In this document: one piece after another, positions 36,328 to 44,068 of the stretch
How positions within the stretch are numbered: the stretch's first letter is position 1
Layout: each line of letters starts with the position of its first letter
Source of the DNA: CAVSDF01 sp963726715
GTDB lineage: Bacteria; Bacteroidota; Rhodothermia; Rhodothermales; BA12
Reading direction: 5' to 3'
Length of the DNA stretch: 64,000 nt
Assembly: GCA_963726715.1 (NCBI GenBank)
Contig: CAVSDF010000006.1
Location: 186,001-250,000 of the forward strand
Position numbers and translations under genes: made by a program
The notes under the pieces: generated by a model
What the model saw: only the letters and a program-made list of their open reading frames with translations
What the model was told of the DNA's origin: nothing
Database searches by the model: none

Positions 36328-37648
36328 TCAGGGCGCGGCGAGCCGCTCGAAGCCCACGTACGGGCGCAGCGCTTCGGGCATCACGACGGAGCCGTCGGCC
36401 TGCTGGTGGTTCTCGAGGATCGCGGCGACGATGCGGGGGAGCGCGAGGCCCGAGCCGTTGAGGGTGTGGACGAAGGCGGGTTTGCCGCCCTCCGCCGGGC
36501 GGTAGCGGATGTTCGCGCGGCGCGCCTGGAACGCCTCGAAGTTGCTCACGCTCGACACTTCCAGCCACCGCTGCTGCGCGCCGCTCCACACCTCGAGGTC
36601 GTACTTCTTCGCCTGCGTGAACCCCAGATCGGCGGTGCACATCAGCAGGCGCCGGTACGGGAGGTCGAGCGCTTGGATGAGCCGCTCGACGTCTTCGCGC
36701 ATGGCTTCGAGTGCCTCGTACGAGCGGTCGGGGTGGACGAACTGGACGAGCTCGACCTTGTCGAACTGGTGCAGGCGGTTCAGGCCGCGGACGTGGGCGC
36801 CGTAGCTGCCGGCCTCGCGGCGGAAGCACGGCGTGTAGGCGGCGAGGCGGAGCGGCAGGTCGCTCTCGGCCAGGACATCGTCGCGGAGGAGCGTTCGTGA
36901 CGGGCACCTCGGCGGTCGGGACGAGGAAGAGGCCGTCGAGCGGGGCGGCGTACATCTGGCCTTCCTTGTCGGGAATCTGCCCGGTGCCGATGCCGCTCGC
37001 CTCGTTGATGACGACCGGCGGCTGCACCTCGACGTATCCCGCCGCGGCGGCACGGTCGAGGAAGAAGGCGACGAGCGCGCGCTGCAATCGCGCCATCGGC
37101 CCGACGTAGAACGGGAATCCGGCACCCGCCACCTTGGCGCCACGCTCGAAGTCGACGAGCGCGAGCGGTCCGGCCCCGGCGAGGCGCGCGGCGATCTCCC
37201 AGTGCATGAGCGGCGTGAACGCCTCGCCACCGTCGGCGCGGTATGCGGGCCGCTCGCCCCACTCGAAGACCGACACGTTGTCGTCCTCGGTCGCGCCGAC
37301 CGGCACGCTCTCGTGGGGGACGTTCGGGATGTCGAGGAGGGCGCGGGCGAACTCGGCGTCGAGGGTCTTGGCCTCGTCGTCGAGCGCTTTGACGTGCGCC
37401 TTTCCGCGCGTGACATCTGCGCGGAGCGCGTCGGCGGCCTCGCGCTGGCCGCGCTGCATCAGGGCGCCGATCTGCTTCGAGGCCGCGTTGGCCTCCGCCT
37501 GCGCCGCCTGCGCCTCGGTGACGACGGCGCGGCGCCGGGCGTCGAGCGCGAGCACACGGTCGACGAGCGAGGCGTCGCCAATGGCCTTCGTGCGGAGCGC
37601 CTCGCGGACGCGGTCGGGGTGGTCGCGGACAAACTGGGGATCGAGCAT
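36328..37648 (-). CDS. serS: Serine--tRNA ligase (one frameshift)
   Basis: A class II synthetase of about 440 residues. The N-terminal coiled-coil arm that contacts tRNA-Ser is clear (MLDPQFVRDHPDRVREALRT, then AQAAQAEANAASKQIGALMQ). The catalytic core has IPNVPHESVPVGATEDDNV, TPLMHWEIAARLAGAG, GYVEVQPPVVINEASGIGTG, then FLVPTAEVPVTN. After a one-base shift near 36900 the other frame continues LAAYTPCFRREAGSYG (motif 2), FDKVELVQFVHPDRSYEALE, LEVSSVSNFEAFQARRANIR and TLNGSGLALPRIVAAILENH (motif 3). Because this gene is essential, the shift is almost certainly a sequencing or assembly error. The complete domain order supports a functional enzyme. Confidence 0.95.
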
Positions 37649-37976
37649 CGGGGCAGGGGTCGAGGGCGGGAAAGATCGAACGCGCGCGCCGACGCCCCTG
37701 CGGCCGCGCGCGGGAAGACGCGCGCAATTCGACCGCGGCGGCGGATGTGCGCGGGCCCCCTCGAGGGGGCTCCCCGCCACCGGCGTGGGGGTGTGCGGCG
37801 GCCCGGCGACCACCGGCAGACGTGGCGTGCGCCGGTAGAGACGCATCGGCGATGCGTCTCTACGCCCACGGATGGTTCGACAGCCACCCCCCGCGTCACC
37901 GAAACGGCACGCGTGCGCCCTTGCGCCGCGCCCGCCGCCGCCCGAACGTGCCGCATCGCCACTCATTCCGACTCCG
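37649..37976. other. Intergenic region between serS and the gene at 37977
   Basis: No gene is seen in these 328 bp between divergent genes. They hold the short palindromic repeat at 37835-37863 and no clear promoter box for either gene. Confidence 0.5.
37835..37863. repeat. GTAG...CTAC palindromic repeat, ACGCATC core, copy 1
   Basis: GTAGAGACGCATC, GGC, then the exact reverse complement GATGCGTCTCTAC: a perfect 13-bp inverted repeat with a 3-bp loop. An identical copy is at 48114-48142. It belongs to a wider set of hairpins with GTAG/CTAC ends. Confidence 0.85.
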
Positions 37977-38588
37977 ATGCGCCTCGCCCTCGCCTTCGCT
38001 CTCACCGCCCTCGCCCCGGCGGCATCCGCGCAGCGCACCGACACCGTCCGCGCGGCGCTGCCGGAGCGGGCGCGGGCGCTGGTGTCGGCGCGGGAGGCGG
38101 CGGAGCGCGGGCATCTGACGCGCCTCGCCGTCTGGGGCGGGGTCAGCGCCGCCGGGGGCGCGGCGCTCGCGCTCGCGTCGTCGCGGCGGCGGAATCCTGA
38201 GCGCTGGGCCTTCGGCGTGCAGACGGCGGGGTGGGGCCTCGTCAATGCGTCGATCGCGGCGTTCGGGCTCTCGAAAGCGCCCACCGACGCGGCGACACTG
38301 GCCGAGGCGACGCACCGCGAGAACGGATACCACGACATCCTCCTCTTCAACGAAGGCCTCAACGTCGCCTACATCGCCACCGGGGTCACCATGGTCGTCG
38401 CCGGGTCGCGCGGCGTGCGCGGCGGCGATGCGTGGCGCGGCCACGGATGGGCCGTCGTGGCGCAGGGCGCGATGCTGCTCGCGCTCGACGGCGTCGCTCT
38501 CGCCGGATCGTCGGGCCGCTACGACGCCCTGAACGCGATCTCCGCCGAGGTCCGCCCCGGCGGCGCGGCGGTCACGGTGAGGTTTTGA
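37977..38588 (+). CDS. Exported four-helix membrane protein of unknown function
   Basis: A 203-residue protein with signal sequence MRLALAFALTALAPAASAQ. The mature part has about four hydrophobic segments: LAVWGGVSAAGGAALALASS, FGVQTAGWGLVNASIAAFGL, NVAYIATGVTMVVAGSRG and GWAVVAQGAMLLALDGVALA. Between them lies a conserved-looking HRENGYHDILLFNEGLNVAY loop. It resembles the small uncharacterised membrane proteins of Bacteroidota (DUF6992-like); this comparison is from memory and no function is known. It is preceded by the palindromic repeat at 37835 and is a single gene. Confidence 0.68.
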   Translation: MRLALAFALTALAPAASAQRTDTVRAALPERARALVSAREAAERGHLTRLAVWGGVSAAGGAALALASSRRRNPERWAFGVQTAGWGLVNASIAAFGLSKAPTDAATLAEATHRENGYHDILLFNEGLNVAYIATGVTMVVAGSRGVRGGDAWRGHGWAVVAQGAMLLALDGVALAGSSGRYDALNAISAEVRPGGAAVTVRF

Positions 38589-38740
38589 GTTTGTGGGTTG
38601 GTGTGATGGTGTGGGGACGTTGAGGGCGGACTTGGGAGGCGACTCGGGACCTCCGGCCCCGTCGAGCAGTCCGCTCCCGTCGAGCACTCCGCCGAATCAG
38701 TCTCCCAAACCCACCAACCCACACTCTCACCATCCCACCT

Positions 38741-39559
38741 TCACCCGCGCACGTCGCGCAGCGGTTCGACGGCGGCGAGGATGTCGGCGTGGATCCGTCC
38801 GTTCGAGGCGATGACCTGCCCGGTGAAGACGGGGTCGGGCGCGCCGGTGAAGTCGGTGACCTGGCCCCCGGCCTCCTCGACGAGGAGCAGGCCCGCGGCG
38901 ACGTCCCACGGGCTGAGGCCGGTTTCCCAGAAGGCGTCGAAGCGACCGGCGGCGGTCCACGCGAGGTCGATGGCGGCGGCGCCGTGGCGGCGCACGCCCC
39001 GGCAGGTGCCGAAGAAGGTGCCGAGGGCGGTCAGGTAGGCGTCGCGGTAGTGGACGGCGCGGTACGGGAAGCCGGTCGCCACGAGCGATTCGCCGAACGC
39101 GCTCTCGCTCACGCGCATCGCCTCGCCGTTGCAGGTCGCCCCGCGCCCGCGCGCCGCCGCGAACGTCTCGCCGTGCGGCACGTCGCGCACGACGGCCACG
39201 AGCGGACGCGTCCCGGCGACGAGGGCGATGGAGACGGCCCACGGGGCGACGCCGCGCGTGAAGTTGGTCGTCCCGTCGAGCGGATCGACGATCCAGCGGA
39301 GCGCGCCGTCGGTGGCGTCGAAACCGGCGCCGAGGTCGTCTTCCTCGCCGAGAAAGAGGGCACCGGGCACGACGCCGTCGAGGCGGGCGACGATGGCGCG
39401 CTGCGCGGCGACGTCGGCTTCGGAGACGAGTTCGTGCGTGCCCTTGTCGCGCAGCGTCAGCCGGGCGCGGTCGGCGGCGTAGTGCCGCAGGATCACGTCG
39501 GCGGCATCGGCGGCGTCGAGGGCGGCCGTCAGGGCGGCGTCGAGGTCGGGAGCGGTCAT
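38741..39559 (-). CDS. suhB: Inositol monophosphatase-family phosphatase
   Basis: A 272-residue Mg2+-dependent phosphatase of the inositol monophosphatase/SuhB fold. Metal-binding motifs: FLGEEDD (Glu72, Glu73), WIVDPLDGTTNF with Asp92 and Asp95, and SPWDVAAGLLLVEEAGGQVT with Asp219. KGTHELVSEADVAAQRAIVA in the N-terminus is the expected mobile-loop region. It probably hydrolyses inositol-1-phosphate or a related sugar or nucleotide phosphate. The family also includes 3'-phosphoadenosine phosphatases and fructose-1,6-bisphosphatases, so the symbol is by best resemblance only. It starts 13 bp after the stop of the membrane protein gene at 39573 and is probably co-transcribed with it. Confidence 0.88.
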   Translation of the reverse strand: MTAPDLDAALTAALDAADAADVILRHYAADRARLTLRDKGTHELVSEADVAAQRAIVARLDGVVPGALFLGEEDDLGAGFDATDGALRWIVDPLDGTTNFTRGVAPWAVSIALVAGTRPLVAVVRDVPHGETFAAARGRGATCNGEAMRVSESAFGESLVATGFPYRAVHYRDAYLTALGTFFGTCRGVRRHGAAAIDLAWTAAGRFDAFWETGLSPWDVAAGLLLVEEAGGQVTDFTGAPDPVFTGQVIASNGRIHADILAAVEPLRDVRG

Positions 39560-39572
39560 GCGGCGGGCAGCG

Positions 39573-40163
39573 TCAGGCGACGGCGGTGGTGCGCTCGCCG
39601 GGGTCGCCGTGGCGGGTGAGGTAGCGGTTCCACGCGCCGACGCCGACGGCGAGCAGGATGGCGCCGACGATGCAGAGCACGCACGAGAGGATGGCGATGC
39701 GCACCTGCGAGCCGCCGACGTTCCAGACGACCGGCCCGCGGTTCGAGTCGACCGTCGCCGTCTCGATGACGATGGGCCGCGCGCTGCCCGGCAGCACCCG
39801 CACCGGCACCGTCGCCTCCGACGAGACGAGCGGCGCGACGCCGTGCGGAAGCGGGATCGTCTGCGTCAGCGAGTCGCCGGACGGCAGCGGCGCCCGGACG
39901 GTGAGCGCGTCGAACGACACCTCGGAGCGCTCGGTCGTCTGGAACGAGACGACACGGGCGACGGCGGGCGTGCCCTCGCGGAGCGTCTTCGAGAGCTCGA
40001 GTGGCGCCTGCGCAAGGCCGATGGCGGCGGCCACGAGGAGGGCCGGCATCAACCACATCAGCCGCGCCACGAGCCGCACCGACCGCGAGACGACCGGCAG
40101 CGAGGCGTCGAGCGATGCATCCGGCAGGGCAGGGGCGGCAGACGGGGAATCGGAGATGGGCAC
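39573..40163 (-). CDS. Two-helix membrane protein of unknown function
   Basis: A 196-residue protein starting at a GTG (VPISDSPSAAPALPDASLDA). It has one helix near the N-terminus (LMWLMPALLVAAAIGLAQAP) and one near the C-terminus (IAILSCVLCIVGAILLAVGV), with a predicted extracytoplasmic beta-rich domain between them (AVARVVSFQTTERSEVSFDA, TVPVRVLPGSARPIVIETAT). This is the DUF3592-like arrangement of a small two-helix envelope protein with a single inter-helix domain, but I cannot assign a function. It is the first gene of a two-gene unit with suhB. Confidence 0.65.
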   Translation of the reverse strand: MPISDSPSAAPALPDASLDASLPVVSRSVRLVARLMWLMPALLVAAAIGLAQAPLELSKTLREGTPAVARVVSFQTTERSEVSFDALTVRAPLPSGDSLTQTIPLPHGVAPLVSSEATVPVRVLPGSARPIVIETATVDSNRGPVVWNVGGSQVRIAILSCVLCIVGAILLAVGVGAWNRYLTRHGDPGERTTAVA

Positions 40164-40350
40164 GGGACGCAGGCGGCGGATGGAGTCACCGGCGTACGTC
40201 GCGCCCAAACGCCGGTTCGTGCCCCGCCAGCGCCTCACCGAATGCGCAAACGTGGGGATGAGATGGCGCGGTTGTGAGATGGTGAGGGCGATGAATCGGG
40301 CACGCCGGGTGACGAAGCCGACGCGCGGTACGCGGAGGCGTGAAGGGGCC

Positions 40351-40376
40351 GTAGGGGCGGGTCTCCGACCCGCCCC
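40351..40376. repeat. GTAG-family palindromic repeat, GGGCGGGTC core
   Basis: GTAGGGGCGGGTC, TCC, GACCCGCCCC: a 10-bp inverted repeat with a 3-bp loop. The right end is CCCCAC instead of CCCTAC. It shares its core with the repeats at 47038, 51388 and 51546. Confidence 0.8.
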
Positions 40377-40488
40377 CCACCGACGCCCAACCCCGCACCC
40401 AATCCCCCCAACCGAACGCAGGTCCGGGTCATCGACCCGCATCCCCCACGACCGCAACCTCGCCCGAAACGCCCCGTAGCCGACCCTG

Positions 40489-40562
40489 TGGCAAAAAATT
40501 GGCAGACACCCCTTGCGCCGACCATCGGGCGTGGTTATCCTGCCTCTGTCAATTTTTTGGCA
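40489..40562 (+). promoter_or_regulatory. blaI-like promoter flanked by two operator-like sites
   Basis: TGGCAAAAAATTGGCAG (40489-40505) and, on the opposite strand, TGCCAAAAAATTGACAG (40562-40546) differ at two of 17 positions. Between them is a promoter-like pair: TTG at 40513-40515 and TATCCTGC from 40536, exactly 20 bp apart. The outer site lies just upstream of the -33 box and the inner site covers the expected transcription start. This is a typical autorepression layout for a BlaI-family repressor, whose gene starts at 40582. Confidence 0.72.
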
Positions 40563-40581
40563 CCACCCGACCGACGCCGTC

Positions 40582-40965
40582 ATGCCCCGAACGCCCCATC
40601 TCGACCTGAGCCGCCGCGAGCGGCAGATCATGCTCGTCGTCTACCAGCACGGCGCGTCGACAGCGCAGGAGATCCTCGACCGGATGCCCGAGCCGCCGTC
40701 GTACTCGGCCGTGCGGACGCTGCTGCGCATCCTCGAAGACAAGGGCCACCTGAGCCACCACGAGGACGGCCCGCGCTATGTCTACAGCGCCACGACGCCA
40801 CACGAGGAGGCCTCGCAGGGCGCCCTCCGGCAGGTCGTGCAGACGTTCTTCGACGGCTCGGCCACGTCCGCGGTCGCCGCGCTGCTCGCCACCGAATCGC
40901 TCGACGACGACGCCCTCGCCGACCTGCAGGCGCTCATCGACCAGGCCCGCCGCGACGGTCACTGA
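40582..40965 (+). CDS. BlaI/MecI/CopY-family transcriptional repressor
   Basis: A 127-residue penicillinase-repressor-family protein. The winged helix is at about residues 8-75: LSRRERQIMLVVYQHGASTA, QEILDRMPEPPSYSAVRTLL, RILEDKGHLSHHEDGPRYVY. The C-terminal dimerisation helices (about 80-125) follow: ASQGALRQVVQTFFDGSATS, LADLQALIDQARRDG. BlaI proteins repress as dimers and are inactivated by cleavage after a BlaR1/MecR1 protease senses a signal; here the protease gene follows 73 bp downstream. It should bind the paired TGNCAA...TTGNCA sites upstream of its own gene and the one at 44027. No beta-lactamase gene is present, so the signal and output differ from classical bla systems. Confidence 0.92.
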   Translation: MPRTPHLDLSRRERQIMLVVYQHGASTAQEILDRMPEPPSYSAVRTLLRILEDKGHLSHHEDGPRYVYSATTPHEEASQGALRQVVQTFFDGSATSAVAALLATESLDDDALADLQALIDQARRDGH

Positions 40966-41038
40966 CACCGCCCGCTCTCCCCGGTCGGCGCCCGCCCGGC
41001 CACGCTCCCGCCCTTCCCGTCCCCAGCCTCCCGCTTCC

Positions 41039-43792
41039 ATGGATGCGCTTCCCGACTTCCTGAGCACGCCCGCCGCCGGGTGGATGCTTGCCGTGCTCGC
41101 CCTCAAGGCGACGCTCCTCGTCGCCCTCGGCCTCGGCGTCGTCGTGCTGATGCGGCGCGAGAGCGCGGCGCGGCGCCACCTCGCGCTCGCCCTCGCGCTC
41201 GGCGCCCTCGTGGCCCTTCCGCTCCTCGAACTCGCGCTCCCGGCGTGGAATCTCGGCTGGGCGTCGCAGGCCTCGCCCCTCGTTCCTCCGGCTCCTCCGG
41301 CTCCTCCGTGCCTCCCGCGCCGCCTGCACCCCCGCCGCCCCCGCCCGCACCGCCGCTCCCGCCTCGCCGCCGCACCGCCCGCACCGCCTGCGCCGCCGGT
41401 GTTCACGTCCGAGACGGGCGCCGCGGATGTGCCGGATATGCCCGATGTCCCCGACGTTGCTGACATCCCCGATGTGCCGGACGTGGCCGACATTCCAGAC
41501 GTGGCGACCATCGCCGAGACGCGCGCCGGTCTGCCGACGGGGCTCGCCGGATCGCTGGCGCTCGTTTGGCTCGCAGGCAGCGTCGTGACGGCGCTCTACG
41601 TCGCCGCCGGGCGCATGCGCGTGGCGCGGTGGGGATGGACGGCGCCGCTCGTCGACGACGACCGCCTCGTGGCCCTCACCGCGCGCCTCGCCCGTGACCT
41701 CGGCATCCGCCGCGCCGTGCGGCTCGTCTGGCTCGACGCCGCCACGCCGATGACGTGGGGCGTGCGCCACCCGGTCGTCTCGCTCCCGCGCGTCGCCACC
41801 GACTGGGACGACGAGCGGCAGCGCCTCGTCCTCCTTCACGAACTCACCCACGTCGCCCGCCTCGACGCGCTCGCGCAGACGGCCTCGCAGGCGGCGTGCG
41901 TGCTCTTCTGGTGGCACCCGCTCGTCTGGCTCGCCGCGCGCCGCCTGACCCACGAGCGCGAGTGCGCCTGCGACGACGCCGTCCTCGCCCGCGGCGCCCG
42001 CGCGTCGTCCTACGCCCAGCACCTGCTCGACATCGCCCGCGCCCTCCGCGCGAGCGTCGCCGGGCGCCCGTCCACCGTGCTCCTTCCCGCCACCGCGCTC
42101 GCGATGGCCCGCCGAAGCGAACTCGACGGGCGCCTCCGCGCCATCCTCACCAGCGGCCGCCGCCGCGACTCCCTGACCCGAATGCACGCCTCCGCAACTG
42201 CCACGATCGCCCTCGCGCTCGCCCTCCCGTTCGCCGCCGCCAAGCCCTGGGGCGCCTCCGGCGACGCACCCGCCGCGCTGTCTTCCGACATCGCCGTTTC
42301 CGACCTCCCCGACGCCACTGGCGACGACTTCACGCGCACCTTCACCGTCCGCCCCGGCGGCACGCTCACCGTCGAGACCGATGCGGGCAGCATCGAGGTC
42401 GAGGCGTGGAACCGCGACGCGGTCGAGGTGCGCGCCGAGAACACGTTCGGCGACCGCTTCCGCATCGGCGCGAGCGAGAGCGGTGGCGGCGTGCGCGTCG
42501 AGGGCCGCTGGGCCGACCGCCGGGCATCGCGGAACTGGGGACGGAATGAGCGCATCCGCTTCGTCGTCCGCGTTCCTGCGCGCTTCAGCGCGGCGCTCAA
42601 CACCGCAGGCGGCTCGATCTCCATCTCCGACCTCACCGGCGACGCGACGCTCAACACGTCGGGCGGCAGCCTGTCGATGGGCGACATCCGCGGCTCGGTC
42701 GATGCCCGCACGTCGGGTGGGTCGGTGAGCCTCGCGAGCGCGAGCGGCAATGCGACGCTGCGCACGTCGGGCGGATCGGTGTCGTCGGGGCGCGTCGGCG
42801 GGCGGCTCGTGCTGAACACGTCGGGCGGCTCGATCTCGCTCGACGGCGGCGCCGACAAGGGCGTCGACGCGCGCACGTCGGGCGGCTCGATCCGCGCGAG
42901 CTTCGACCGCACGCCCACCTCCGAGGTGCGCCTGAGCACGTCCGGCGGCGGCATCCGCGTCGATCTGCCCGGCACCGCGTCGATGGACCTCGACGCCTCG
43001 ACGAGCGCCGGGCGCGTCCGCTCGGACTTCCACAGCGGCACCCCGCGCGCCACGCTCCGCACGCCGATCGGGCGCGGCGGGCCGATGCTCTACCTCCGCA
43101 CGAGCGCCGGCAACATCGAGATCTCCAGCACCCGCAGCGGCGCCGCCGACACGGGCGCCCGCACCGGCGCGGCCCCGACGTGGAACGCCGACGCATCCCG
43201 CGTCGCCGCCAACGATGCCGCCTACGGCGCCTTCGCCACCGCCGAGCGCATCCGCGCCCTCGAGGCCTCGCAGGCCGCCGTGCGCCGTCACCGCGACGGC
43301 GCCCCCTCCTCCGCCGAGATCGCCCGCCTGACCCGCGACGCCCAGCGCCTCGCCGACGACGCCCTGCGCGGGGTCGATGTCGAGCGCATCACACGCGAGG
43401 CGATGCAGGGTGTCGATGTCGAGAAGATCACCCGCGAGGCGATGCGCGGCATCGACGTGGAGGCGATCACGCGCGACGCAATGAACGAGGCGCGCCGCGC
43501 CCTGAGCGACCCGTCGGTCAAGGCCGACCTCGCCCGCGCCCGCCGCGAGACCGACCGCGCCGTCCGCGAGGCGCAGCGCGAGGTGGAGCAGGCCGTCCGC
43601 GAGGCCGAGCAGGAGCGCATCGAAGCGCAGCGTGAGCGCGACCAGGACCGCGTCGAAGCGCAGCGCGAGGCCGCGCAGGAGCGTGCCGACGCCCTCCGCG
43701 AGGCGGCGCAGGACCGCGCCGAGGCGCAGCGCGAGGCGGAGCAGGCCCGCCGCGAGGCGGCCCGCGCCAAGGCCCGCCGAGGCGGCAACTGA
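41039..43792 (+). CDS. M56 (BlaR1-type) membrane protease fused to DUF4097-like and coiled-coil domains
   Basis: A 917-residue protein, much longer than BlaR1/MecR1 proteins (about 590). The first 420 residues are an M56 peptidase: membrane helices (GWMLAVLALKATLLVALGLG; LALALALGALVALPLLELAL; GSLALVWLAGSVVTALYVAA), a proline/Asp-rich loop with repeats of PDVPDVADI, the zinc motif HELTH (267-271), WWHPLVWLAARRL and HERECACDDAVL carrying the third-ligand glutamate region. A further helix (ATIALALALPFAAA, about 383-396) leads to an exported DUF4097-like domain (about 430-700), with RPGGTLTVETDAGSIEVEAW followed by at least seven TSGGS-type beta repeats. The last ~180 residues are highly charged and helical (VEKITREAMRGIDVEAITRD; repeated QREAxQxRxEA). 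The sensor penicillin-binding domain of BlaR1 is absent, so the DUF4097 part may be the sensor. It is 73 bp after the repressor gene. Confidence 0.88.
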   Translation: MDALPDFLSTPAAGWMLAVLALKATLLVALGLGVVVLMRRESAARRHLALALALGALVALPLLELALPAWNLGWASQASPLVPPAPPAPPCLPRRLHPRRPRPHRRSRLAAAPPAPPAPPVFTSETGAADVPDMPDVPDVADIPDVPDVADIPDVATIAETRAGLPTGLAGSLALVWLAGSVVTALYVAAGRMRVARWGWTAPLVDDDRLVALTARLARDLGIRRAVRLVWLDAATPMTWGVRHPVVSLPRVATDWDDERQRLVLLHELTHVARLDALAQTASQAACVLFWWHPLVWLAARRLTHERECACDDAVLARGARASSYAQHLLDIARALRASVAGRPSTVLLPATALAMARRSELDGRLRAILTSGRRRDSLTRMHASATATIALALALPFAAAKPWGASGDAPAALSSDIAVSDLPDATGDDFTRTFTVRPGGTLTVETDAGSIEVEAWNRDAVEVRAENTFGDRFRIGASESGGGVRVEGRWADRRASRNWGRNERIRFVVRVPARFSAALNTAGGSISISDLTGDATLNTSGGSLSMGDIRGSVDARTSGGSVSLASASGNATLRTSGGSVSSGRVGGRLVLNTSGGSISLDGGADKGVDARTSGGSIRASFDRTPTSEVRLSTSGGGIRVDLPGTASMDLDASTSAGRVRSDFHSGTPRATLRTPIGRGGPMLYLRTSAGNIEISSTRSGAADTGARTGAAPTWNADASRVAANDAAYGAFATAERIRALEASQAAVRRHRDGAPSSAEIARLTRDAQRLADDALRGVDVERITREAMQGVDVEKITREAMRGIDVEAITRDAMNEARRALSDPSVKADLARARRETDRAVREAQREVEQAVREAEQERIEAQRERDQDRVEAQREAAQERADALREAAQDRAEAQREAEQARREAARAKARRGGN

Positions 43793-43858
43793 CCGCCACG
43801 TGCTGCGAGGTCGTGCGCGTTTGGGTCGTGGTTGACCCGGAAAGGTGGCCGGGACGAC

Positions 43859-43886
43859 GTAAGGGCACGATATATCGTGCCCCTAC
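43859..43886. repeat. GTAG-family palindromic repeat, GGGCACGATATATCGTGCCC core, copy 1
   Basis: GTAAGGGCACGATA followed by TATCGTGCCCCTAC: a 28-bp palindrome with a single mismatch. It is a near-identical copy of the perfect palindrome at 57307-57334. It lies between the M56 and DUF5916 genes. Confidence 0.85.
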
Positions 43887-44026
43887 CGCCACCGCACGCC
43901 CCACCACTGCACGCGCCGCGCCCAAACACCCGCTGCGGCTGTAACCTTTCGCCGCCTCCGCCCGTCCTCTCTCCGACGCCCCCGAACGGGGCGTCCCCCT
44001 CGCCTCTCCCGCCGTTCGTCCTCGTG

Positions 44027-44042
44027 TGCCAATTTTTTGGCA
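44027..44042 (+). promoter_or_regulatory. Third BlaI operator-like site, before the DUF5916 gene
   Basis: TGCCAATTTTTTGGCA has 6-bp arms TGCCAA/TTGGCA around a TTTT spacer, matching the two blaI-upstream sites. It lies 27 bp before the ATG at 44069. A possible -7 box (TAACCTTTCG, from 43942) is 85 bp further upstream, so the site may block initiation from an unrecognised closer promoter or elongation. Confidence 0.65.
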
Positions 44043-44068
44043 TCTGCGTCTCCGATATCCCCAGCCCG

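Larger units (their letters stand above)
40164..40581. other. Intergenic regulatory region before blaI-like gene
   Basis: These 418 bp contain no gene. They hold a G/T-rich stretch (GGTTGTGAGATGGTGAGGG near 40268), the GTAG-family hairpin at 40351-40376 and the promoter/operator cluster at 40489-40562. Confidence 0.6.

Noticed and set aside
36328..37648. serS as a pseudogene because of the break near 36900
   Set aside because: Single-copy essential enzyme with complete motifs on either side of a one-base break; sequence error is far more likely.
33776..38362. One continuous minus-strand frame spanning serS, the intergenic gap and the ABC-F gene, which could be read as a giant fusion
   Set aside because: It is in-frame by chance: serS has its own start and stop (the latter in another frame), a strong terminator lies at 36136 and a GTG start for the ABC-F protein at 35920.
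40582..43792. A classical beta-lactam-resistance blaI-blaR1 operon
   Set aside because: There is no beta-lactamase or PBP2a gene, and the M56 protein lacks the penicillin-binding sensor domain.
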